From assembly GCA_023459675.1 (NCBI GenBank), contig JAEWTC010000073.1, forward strand, positions 1-10,371: 10,371 nt of DNA, in the 5' to 3' direction. The position numbers and the translations under genes are program-made. Below the pieces are notes generated by a model. That model did no database searches. It saw only the letters and a list, made by a program, of their open reading frames with translations, and had not been told where the DNA came from. This DNA comes from Bacillota bacterium. GTDB taxonomy: Bacteria; Bacillota; Clostridia; Christensenellales; Aristaeellaceae. Shown piece by piece: positions 1 to 5,382 of this stretch; within the stretch, counting starts at the first letter, position 1, and every line of letters starts with the position of its first letter.

Positions 1-274
1 GATGCCAGTACGCCTTGTCGTTCATGCGGCGCACGATGGTGTTGCTCAGCCCGCGCGTGATCACGGTTTTCTTCTGTTCGTCGGTCAGGCGGTACATCTC
101 GGCAATCTTGTAATCCATATAACCGGCGTTGAACTTCATCGCGCAGCGGAGCATGTCGGCAAGGAGCCACAGGCGACTCTTGCCGCTGCGCTTCCTGAGA
201 AAGCCGGTGGTTTTCCACATCTTTCGGAAATCCATGCGCACCAGTCGTTTGAGAAAGAACGATATCCTGCTCAT
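1..274 (-). CDS. Sugar-transfer-associated ATP-grasp protein, N-terminal part (runs off left edge)
   Basis: Only the first 91 codons are inside the window. I chose the ATG at 274 because an AGGAGG ribosome binding site sits just upstream and overlaps the stop codon of the ychF gene, giving a 9-nt intergenic gap. The visible protein is basic at the start (MSRISFFLKRLVRMDFRKMW), then has an amphipathic stretch and a segment GYMDYKIAEMYRLTDEQKKT at residues 51-70, followed by TRGLSNTIVRRMNDKAYWH. This kind of sequence (a G-Y-x-D-Y element, then 'LT-x-EQ', then 'N-x-x-VRR-x-ND-x-xY') is what I recall from the region before the ATP-grasp fold in proteins annotated as sugar-transfer-associated ATP-grasp or hexapeptide-transferase-like, often found in exopolysaccharide loci. 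The ATP-grasp core itself lies outside the window, so the catalytic residues cannot be checked. It is probably co-transcribed with ychF. The family assignment is from memory of the pattern and is moderately sure; that it is a real gene is much surer. Confidence 0.65.
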   Translation of the reverse strand, partial: MSRISFFLKRLVRMDFRKMWKTTGFLRKRSGKSRLWLLADMLRCAMKFNAGYMDYKIAEMYRLTDEQKKTVITRGLSNTIVRRMNDKAYWH

Positions 275-283
275 GCGGCCTCC

Positions 284-1381
284 TCAGACGTTGAAGCGGA
301 ACAGCACCACGTCGCCGTCCCTCATCACGTAATCCTTGCCCTCGCTGCGCACCAGGCCCTTTTCCTTGCACGCGGCCATGCTGCCCTGCGCGATCAGCTG
401 CTCGTAGCCTACGATTTCCGCGCGGATAAACCCGCGTTCGAAATCCGTGTGGATTTTGCCCGCGGCCTGCGGCGCCTTGGTGCCGGCTTCAATGGTCCAG
501 GCGCGGCATTCGTCCTCGCCAACGGTGAAAAACGAGATCAGGCCCAGCAGCCGGTAGCTGGCTTGAATCAGCCGGTCCAGCCCGCTTTGGCCGATGCCCA
601 GCTCCGATAGAAACGCCTGCTTCTCCTCCGGGTCCATCTGGCCGATTTCTTCCTCAATGCGCGCGGAAATCACGAACACCTCCGCGCCCTCGGCCTTGGC
701 GAGCTTTTCCACATTCTGCACCAGCGGCAGCTGGGACGCGGGTTTGCCGATATCGTCCTCGGCGATGTTGGCGGCGTAAATCACGGGCTTGTCCGTCAGA
801 AGAAACCAGCCCTTCAGGGTTTCCTTTTCCTCGTCGTCCGCCTGGAAGGTGCGGGCGGGCTGGCCCGCCTCCAGATGCTCGGTCAGCCGCCTGCCAAGGG
901 CGGCCTCCGCGCCGTATTTCTTATCCCCGGTCTTGATCAGCTTTTCGGCCTTGTCGGTGCGCTTTTGTACCGTTTCCAGATCGGCAAAGATCAGCTCCAG
1001 GTTGATTTCCTCTATATCGCGGGCGCTGTCCACGGAGCCGTCCACGTGAATCACGTTTTCGTCGGCAAAACAGCGCACCACGTGCACGATGGCGTCCACC
1101 TCGCGGATGTGGGAGAGAAACTTGTTGCCAAGCCCCTCGCCCTTGCTTGCGCCTTTCACAAGGCCCGCGATGTCCACAAAGGTCACCGCCGCGGGCACGC
1201 GGCTTTTGGGCTTAAACATGGCCGTCAGCACGTCCAGCCGCGCGTCGGGCACGGGCACGATGCCGGTATTGGGCTCAATGGTGCAGAATGGATAATTCGC
1301 CGCCTGCGCCCCCGCTTTGGTAATGGCGTTGAACAGCGTCGATTTTCCCACGTTTGGCAGGCCTACGATCCCCAGCTTCAT
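284..1381 (-). CDS. ychF: Redox-regulated ATPase YchF (OLA1 family)
   Basis: A 365-residue Obg-class P-loop ATPase that associates with ribosomes and is thought to act in translation and stress responses. The start at 1381 gives MKLGIVGLPNVGKST, the canonical N-terminus, with AAGGA about 9 nt upstream. An upstream in-frame ATG at 1405 would add eight residues (MKPKGCAG), sits too close to the predicted transcription start and overlaps the ribosome binding site region, so it is rejected. Visible motifs are the P-loop GLPNVGKST (residues 7-15), the G2 region NYPFCTIEPN (29-38), the G3 motif DIAGLVKGAS (70-79) and the altered G4 motif N-I-A-E (205-208). In this family N-x-x-E replaces NKxD and explains the preference for ATP over GTP. 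A coiled-coil A-domain follows around 125-195, and a TGS domain closes the protein from about 280 to 363 (ISFFTVGEDECRAWTI onwards). The length matches the usual ~363. It is first in a two-gene unit with the ATP-grasp gene. Confidence 0.97.
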   Translation of the reverse strand: MKLGIVGLPNVGKSTLFNAITKAGAQAANYPFCTIEPNTGIVPVPDARLDVLTAMFKPKSRVPAAVTFVDIAGLVKGASKGEGLGNKFLSHIREVDAIVHVVRCFADENVIHVDGSVDSARDIEEINLELIFADLETVQKRTDKAEKLIKTGDKKYGAEAALGRRLTEHLEAGQPARTFQADDEEKETLKGWFLLTDKPVIYAANIAEDDIGKPASQLPLVQNVEKLAKAEGAEVFVISARIEEEIGQMDPEEKQAFLSELGIGQSGLDRLIQASYRLLGLISFFTVGEDECRAWTIEAGTKAPQAAGKIHTDFERGFIRAEIVGYEQLIAQGSMAACKEKGLVRSEGKDYVMRDGDVVLFRFNV

Positions 1382-1410
1382 TCCGGCACATCCTTTCGGT
1401 TTCAACCGAG

Positions 1411-1439
1411 ATTATACCGGATTTTCCGCTGTATTTCAA
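1411..1439 (-). promoter_or_regulatory. Sigma-A-type promoter for ychF and the ATP-grasp gene
   Basis: On the minus strand there is TTGAAA at 1439-1434 (-35, five of six consensus bases) and TATAAT at 1416-1411 (-10, perfect), separated by exactly 17 nt. Transcription would start near 1404, leaving a leader of roughly 20 nt that carries the AAGGA ribosome binding site. This is the strongest promoter visible in the window, in keeping with the constitutive expression usual for ychF. The first base of the -35 abuts an inverted repeat at 1439-1460. Confidence 0.85.
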
Positions 1440-1460
1440 TGCGCGGCGAATGCCGCGCAT
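1439..1460. repeat. Perfect inverted repeat (9-bp arms, 4-nt loop) next to the ychF -35
   Basis: The arms ATGCGCGGC (1439-1447) and GCCGCGCAT (1452-1460) are perfectly complementary around GAAT. It lies 55 nt after the stop codon of the second ABC gene and ends on the first base of the ychF -35. It could act as the transcription end or an mRNA 3' stabiliser for the ABC operon, although no run of T follows it on the minus strand, or as an operator for ychF. The sequence does not decide between these. A weaker GC hairpin followed by AATTTT lies closer to the ABC stop, around 1480-1500. Confidence 0.5.
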
Positions 1461-1514
1461 GACGGAGAAAAGACAGTGGAAAATTCCCGGCGGCGCGGGG
1501 AGGGCAGCGCGGCG

Positions 1515-3323
1515 CTAACAGGCGTCGTCCTGATCCATGTAGCGGTACTGCGCTTCCACCAGCGCGCGGTAGTGCCCGCCGGGGCGGCGCATCAGTTCCT
1601 CGTGCGTGCCCGCCTCCGCGATGCCGCCGTCCTGTACCACGAAAATCTTATCCGCCCGGCGGATGGTGGAAAGCCGGTGCGCGATCACAAAGCTGGTGCG
1701 GCCCTTCAGCAGCACGTCCAGCGCCTGCTGGATCAGCATTTCGGTGTGGGTGTCGATGGAGGAGGTGGCCTCGTCCAAAATCAGCACGCGGGGGTTGTTC
1801 AAAAGCGCGCGGGCGAAGGAAAGCAGCTGTTTCTGCCCGGTGGAAAGGCTGGCGCCGCGCTCGCCCATCTCGGTCTGGTAGCCGCGGGGCAGGCTCATAA
1901 TGTAATCGTGCACGCGCACGGCTTTGCAGACTTCGACGACTTCCTCCTGGGTGGCGTCCAGGCGGCCGTACCGGATGTTGTCCAAAATCGTGCCGGAGAA
2001 AATGAAGCTGTCCTGCAGCATGACGGACATCTGGCTGCGCAGGGAGTGCAGCTTCACGTCGCGCACGTCGCGCCCGTCAATTTTCAGCGCGCCTTCGGTT
2101 ACGTCGTAAAACCGGCTCACGAGGTTGACGATCGTGCTCTTGCCCGCCCCGGTGGGGCCGACCAGCGCGATGGTCTGGCCCGGCTCCACGGAAAAGCTCA
2201 CGTCGTGAAGCACCGGCTGGCTGGGGTCGTAGGCGAAGCTCACGTGCTCGAACGCGATTTTGCCCTCGATGGGCGGCAGCTCCGGCAGATCGGGGCTTTT
2301 GTCAAACACCAACGGTTTGGTGTCCATAATCTCAAAGATGCGCTCGACCGACGCCATGGCCGCCAGTATGTTATTGTAGAAGTTGGACAGGTTGTTGATC
2401 GGCTCCCAGAACCGGCCCAGATACCAGAGGATCGCCAGGAGGTCGGCCAGCACCAGCCCGTCCACGCTTCCCGCCGGGCCCATGAAGATCATCCCGGCGA
2501 TGTACACGCCTGCCGTGCCTACAGCGCTCAGCGTATCGATAAACGGCCAGAACAGGTTGTTGATGCCCACGGCCTTGAGCCAGCTTTTTTTGATATCGGC
2601 GTTCGTTTCGTCGAAAATTTCCTTGTTGAGCTTTTCCCGCACGAAGGACTGGGTCACGCGCATGCCCGCCAGGCTTTCGTGCAGGTAGCCGTGCATGGTG
2701 CTGGTTTTCATGCGCACCACCTGCCAGGCTTTGCGCATCCGCCGCCGCAGCGACATGATGATGACCGCCAGGATGGTCAGCGTGCACAGCGCCACGAGCG
2801 TCAGCTTCCAATGGAGCACGAACATGATGACCACCAGCAGGATCAGCGTCAGGAGATCCACCAGCACGTTGATGATGCCGCCGGTGAACAGGTCGTTTAG
2901 GCTGTTGACGTCGTTGATGACGCGCACCATGATCTTGCCAGCCGAACGGCTGTCGAAAAACGGCAGCGACAGCTCCTGAATGTGGTCGAACAAATCCTGC
3001 CGCAGGGCGGCAATGGCGCGGCGGCCGGAAAAATCCATCGTGCGCACGCGAAGCCGGAGGCAGATTCCGCTCACCAGCACCGCGCCGGTCATGCCCAGGA
3101 ACAAATAGGGGATGTTGGAGAAATCACCCGCGGAAAGCTCGCCCACGGCGCGGCTTAACAGGTAGGGGTTCAAAAGCGACGCCCCGGCGGCGACGATCAT
3201 CAAACCCAGCGCGATCAGCATCTGCTTTTTGTACGGGATCAGATACCGGAACATGCGAAGGAAGAGCCGTTTGTCAAACGGGGCCTCCATCACCTCGTCG
3301 TCCAAATTGCGCAGACGGATCAT
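1515..3323 (-). CDS. Heterodimeric ABC multidrug-type exporter, subunit with the catalytic Walker B glutamate
   Basis: A 602-residue half-transporter, a type IV ABC exporter with an N-terminal transmembrane domain fused to a C-terminal ATPase. About six membrane segments lie between residues 35 and 310, including 36-56, 74-92, 151-191 and 262-308. The nucleotide-binding domain has Walker A GPTGAGKST (389-397), Q-loop Q437, signature LSTGQ (493-497), Walker B VLILDEA (513-519) with catalytic E518, and switch histidine H549. The signature departs from LSGGQ at its third position, while the Walker B is intact. This is the pattern of the BmrD/LmrD/TM288-type partner in heterodimeric exporters. 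Its ATG overlaps the upstream subunit's TGA (ATGA at 3323-3320), so the two are translationally coupled, probably at equal stoichiometry. A purine-rich GGTGAG lies just before the start. Substrate cannot be told from sequence; drug or lipid-like amphiphile export is inferred from the family. Confidence 0.93.
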   Translation of the reverse strand: MIRLRNLDDEVMEAPFDKRLFLRMFRYLIPYKKQMLIALGLMIVAAGASLLNPYLLSRAVGELSAGDFSNIPYLFLGMTGAVLVSGICLRLRVRTMDFSGRRAIAALRQDLFDHIQELSLPFFDSRSAGKIMVRVINDVNSLNDLFTGGIINVLVDLLTLILLVVIMFVLHWKLTLVALCTLTILAVIIMSLRRRMRKAWQVVRMKTSTMHGYLHESLAGMRVTQSFVREKLNKEIFDETNADIKKSWLKAVGINNLFWPFIDTLSAVGTAGVYIAGMIFMGPAGSVDGLVLADLLAILWYLGRFWEPINNLSNFYNNILAAMASVERIFEIMDTKPLVFDKSPDLPELPPIEGKIAFEHVSFAYDPSQPVLHDVSFSVEPGQTIALVGPTGAGKSTIVNLVSRFYDVTEGALKIDGRDVRDVKLHSLRSQMSVMLQDSFIFSGTILDNIRYGRLDATQEEVVEVCKAVRVHDYIMSLPRGYQTEMGERGASLSTGQKQLLSFARALLNNPRVLILDEATSSIDTHTEMLIQQALDVLLKGRTSFVIAHRLSTIRRADKIFVVQDGGIAEAGTHEELMRRPGGHYRALVEAQYRYMDQDDAC

Positions 3324-5071
3324 GCTTGCTCACCCGCCTTCGCGTCGGTTGTAAAGTCCCGCGTCTGATCGTAGAACAACGCGGCGTACACGCCGCCGAG
3401 TTTCAACAGTTCCCGGTGCGTGCCGCGTTCCACAATGGCGCCGTCCTTGAGCATCAAAATCTGGTCCGCCTTGCGCACCGAGGAAATGCGGTGGGCGATG
3501 ATGAAGGTGGTGCGGCCCTTGAGGACGCTGGAAAGCGCGGCCTGGATTTCGGCTTCGGTTTCCATGTCCACGGCGGAGGTGGCGTCGTCCAGCACCAGAA
3601 TGGAGGGATCGTAGAGTATGGCGCGGGCAAGCGCAACGCGCTGCTTCTGCCCGCCGGACAGGCCCATGCCGCGCTCGCCGATTACCGTATCGTAACCCTG
3701 TGGCGATTGCAAAATGAACTCTTCGGCCTGCGCGGCGCGCGCGGCCTTTTCCACCTGCTCCTGCGTGGCTTCGGGGCGCCCGAAGCGGATGTTGTCGGCA
3801 ATGGTTTCGGAGAACAGGAACGTTTCCTGCATCACCACGCCGATGCTGTTTCGAAGCGCGTGCAGATCCTGCTTGCGCACGTCCACGCCGTCCACCAGAA
3901 GGCTGCCGCGCACCACGTCGTACGTGCGGCCAAGCAAGGTGATCAGCGAGGTTTTCCCCATGCCGGTCGCGCCCATCACGGCGATCACCTGGCCGGGCTC
4001 CACATGCAGGTCGATATCCTTTAAAACGGTTTGATCGCCGTATTTGAAGGTGACGTTTTCAAAATCCACGCGGCCTTCGCGTTTGACCGGCTCCTGCGGC
4101 TCCGTCGGGTTTTTGATACGGGAGCCCAGGTCCAGATAATAGATCAGCTTTTCGGACGATACCAAACCGTTGGCGGTGAGGTTGACGAACTGCGCCACCT
4201 GCCGCATGGGGGCGATGAGCATCCACACGAAACCGATCGCGCCCACCAGCGTGCCGATGTCCAGCTGCCCGCGGGAAACCATCACCGCGCCTGAAACCAT
4301 CAGCACGGGAACGGCGAGGCTTGCGATGGTGTCCAGCAGGGGATAAAAGGTGCTCCAGATGCGGGTGACGCGCAGGTTGTTGTTCAGCACCTGGGTATTG
4401 TCCTTGCGGAACGCGTCCTTTTCGTAGTCTTCGCGCGCGAACGCCTTCACCAGCCGCACGCCCGCGATGTTCTCCTGCGTGCGGGTGTTGAGCACTGCGT
4501 TTTGCTCGCGCACGGCCATGTGCGCCGGGCGGATCTTTTTGTTCAGCCGCCAGGCAATGAAGCCGACCACCGGGCAAAAGCACAGCATCACCAGCGTCAA
4601 TTGCCAGGACATCAAACTCATCCCCACGAGGGAGAGCGTGAACATCATGAAGTTTTCAATCACGCCCACCACGCCGTTGACGATCAGCATGCGCACGCCT
4701 TCGATGTCGCCGGTCATGCGGCTCATGATCTCGCCGATGTGATGGGTGTCGTAAAAAGCGTAGGGCAGTTCCTGCAAATGGCCGAAAATGCCCGTTCGCA
4801 GGTCGTACACCACGCTTTGGGATACGGTTTCAATCAGCATGCCGCGCTTGTACATCATCAGGCTTCGCACGGCGGTCGCGGCGACCAGCAAACCGCACAA
4901 TTTGAGAAGCAAAGCCATATCGCGGCTGGGGATAACGTCGTTGACCACGGCTTGCGTAATGTAGGGCACAACCATGCGCAGCGCCGTAACCAGCGTGAGT
5001 AGGAGGATGCACCAGAACAATTGCCATCGGTAGGGTTTCAGCCACCCGAGAATGCGCCGCAACGTATTCAT
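3320..5071 (-). CDS. Heterodimeric ABC multidrug-type exporter, subunit with degenerate Walker B (Asp for Glu)
   Basis: A 583-residue half-transporter, first gene of the exporter operon. I place the start at 5071 (MNTLRRILGWLKPYRWQLFW), preceded by GGAGG four nt upstream. The frame stays open to an ATG at 5257, but that extension has no ribosome binding site, would cover the promoter and does not look like protein. The ATG at 5086 also lacks a ribosome binding site. About six membrane segments lie between residues 17 and 292. The ATPase domain has Walker A GATGMGKTS (367-375), Q-loop Q415, canonical signature LSGGQ (471-475), Walker B ILVLDDA (491-497) and H527. The residue after the Walker B aspartate is D496, not glutamate, the hallmark of the BmrC/LmrC/TM287-type subunit. 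Pairing with the downstream subunit gives one full catalytic site (partner E518 plus this LSGGQ) and one degenerate site (this D496 plus partner LSTGQ). The function is export from the cytoplasm or inner leaflet; the substrate is unknown. Confidence 0.93.
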   Translation of the reverse strand: MNTLRRILGWLKPYRWQLFWCILLLTLVTALRMVVPYITQAVVNDVIPSRDMALLLKLCGLLVAATAVRSLMMYKRGMLIETVSQSVVYDLRTGIFGHLQELPYAFYDTHHIGEIMSRMTGDIEGVRMLIVNGVVGVIENFMMFTLSLVGMSLMSWQLTLVMLCFCPVVGFIAWRLNKKIRPAHMAVREQNAVLNTRTQENIAGVRLVKAFAREDYEKDAFRKDNTQVLNNNLRVTRIWSTFYPLLDTIASLAVPVLMVSGAVMVSRGQLDIGTLVGAIGFVWMLIAPMRQVAQFVNLTANGLVSSEKLIYYLDLGSRIKNPTEPQEPVKREGRVDFENVTFKYGDQTVLKDIDLHVEPGQVIAVMGATGMGKTSLITLLGRTYDVVRGSLLVDGVDVRKQDLHALRNSIGVVMQETFLFSETIADNIRFGRPEATQEQVEKAARAAQAEEFILQSPQGYDTVIGERGMGLSGGQKQRVALARAILYDPSILVLDDATSAVDMETEAEIQAALSSVLKGRTTFIIAHRISSVRKADQILMLKDGAIVERGTHRELLKLGGVYAALFYDQTRDFTTDAKAGEQA

Positions 5072-5111
5072 ACTGCCTCCGGTCATAGCGAACGAGGGGT
5101 TCGCAAAAGTA

Positions 5112-5140
5112 ACATTACACCCATTTCCAGCGGATGTAAA
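5112..5140 (-). promoter_or_regulatory. Probable promoter of the ABC exporter operon
   Basis: On the minus strand TTTACA (5140-5135) is followed after exactly 17 nt by TAATGT (5117-5112). The -35 matches consensus at five of six positions. The -10 keeps the three most important ones (T1, A2, T6). The transcript would begin near 5105 with a leader of about 34 nt before the GGAGG and ATG at 5071. The two elements contain inverted pentamers, TTACA (5115-5119) and TGTAA (5135-5139), with centres 20 bp apart, which a dimeric repressor could contact, though five bases is short enough to be chance. Confidence 0.6.
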
Positions 5141-5182
5141 GGGGAACGGGGCATAAAAATTCGCGTCTGCGCCCTGCGGTGA

Positions 5183-5205
5183 AAACCCTTCGCGCGGAAG
5201 GGTTT
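5183..5205. repeat. Perfect 9-bp hairpin with 5-nt loop in the intergenic region
   Basis: AAACCCTTC (5183-5191) and GAAGGGTTT (5197-5205) pair perfectly around GCGCG. Read on the minus strand the second arm ends in four T, so it is weakly terminator-like in that direction, but no gene lies upstream for it to terminate. It sits upstream of the identified ABC promoter and so would be outside that transcript. Confidence 0.55.
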
Positions 5206-5219
5206 GCGGCGTTGCGGCG
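5204..5219. repeat. Tandem direct repeat of the octamer TTGCGGCG
   Basis: Two back-to-back perfect copies (5204-5211 and 5212-5219). A third copy occurs at 5343-5350 inside the dehydrogenase leader hairpin. It may be simple slippage in GC-rich DNA or a recognition element; there is no independent support for either. Confidence 0.4.
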
Positions 5220-5255
5220 GCTGCGTTTGCGCGTGCCCGGCCGTAAAAAAGCAGC

Positions 5256-5267
5256 ATGCCGCGGCAT
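5256..5267. promoter_or_regulatory. 12-bp perfect palindrome, possible operator
   Basis: ATGCCGCGGCAT is identical on both strands and lies about 43 bp upstream of the -10 of the rightward promoter, in the position of an activator or upstream operator site for the dehydrogenase gene. A self-complementary 12-mer suits a homodimeric regulator. No regulator gene is adjacent to support this. Confidence 0.35.
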
Positions 5268-5309
5268 AAGAATTGGCAATCTGCGCCTCTAGGATTAAGG
5301 GGCGCGATA

Positions 5310-5318
5310 TGGTATGAT
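5310..5318 (+). promoter_or_regulatory. Extended -10 promoter for the G1P dehydrogenase gene
   Basis: TGGTATGAT (5310-5318) is a TGn-extended -10 (TATGAT, five of six consensus bases). No good -35 lies 16-18 nt upstream, as is usual for extended -10 promoters and compatible with activator dependence. Transcription would start near 5325, giving a leader of about 58 nt. Confidence 0.55.
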
Positions 5319-5331
5319 CAGCGCAAGAAAA

Positions 5332-5350
5332 CGCCGCCTTTTTTGCGGCG
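5332..5350. other. Leader hairpin of the G1P dehydrogenase mRNA
   Basis: CGCCGC (5332-5337) pairs with GCGGCG (5345-5350) around a C plus six-T loop; a register-shifted pairing of GCCGCC with GGCGGC (5347-5352) is also possible. It lies within about 8 nt of the predicted 5' end of the transcript and so may protect it from decay. On the opposite strand the same stem is followed by TTTTCTT and would act as a small intrinsic terminator of leftward transcription. Confidence 0.45.
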
Positions 5351-5382
5351 GCAGATACGCGCACAGCGCGGGAGGTGCGAAG

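Larger units (their letters stand above)
5072..5382. other. Divergent intergenic region between the ABC operon and the G1P dehydrogenase gene
   Basis: These 311 nt hold no credible gene. From left to right they contain the ABC leader and promoter (to 5140), a 9-bp hairpin (5183-5205), a tandem copy of TTGCGGCG (5204-5219), a 12-bp palindrome (5256-5267), an extended -10 promoter pointing right (5310-5318) and a leader hairpin (5332-5350) before the dehydrogenase ribosome binding site. The roughly 170 nt between the two promoters exceed what either promoter needs, leaving room for regulator binding or a small RNA; no third promoter is obvious. Confidence 0.7.

Noticed and set aside
2..610. Open frame on the plus strand opposite the ATP-grasp and ychF genes
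   Set aside because: It spans two genes whose minus-strand reading is well supported; its composition is that of an antisense shadow.
1317..2900. Long open frame (527 codons) on the plus strand opposite the ABC subunit gene
   Set aside because: It is antisense to a clear ABC ATPase gene, is rich in His, Ala, Gln and Val as expected from a reversed GC-rich frame, and has no family resemblance or good ribosome binding site.
5072..5257. N-terminal extension of the first ABC subunit to ATG 5257
   Set aside because: No ribosome binding site at 5257 or 5086, the stretch would overlap the promoter, and GGAGG plus a typical ABC N-terminus mark 5071 as the start.
5115..5269. Possible ~50-codon basic leader peptide on the minus strand upstream of the ABC operon (ATG near 5269)
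   Set aside because: No ribosome binding site, no promoter seen upstream of it, and low-complexity Arg-rich composition typical of random GC-rich DNA.
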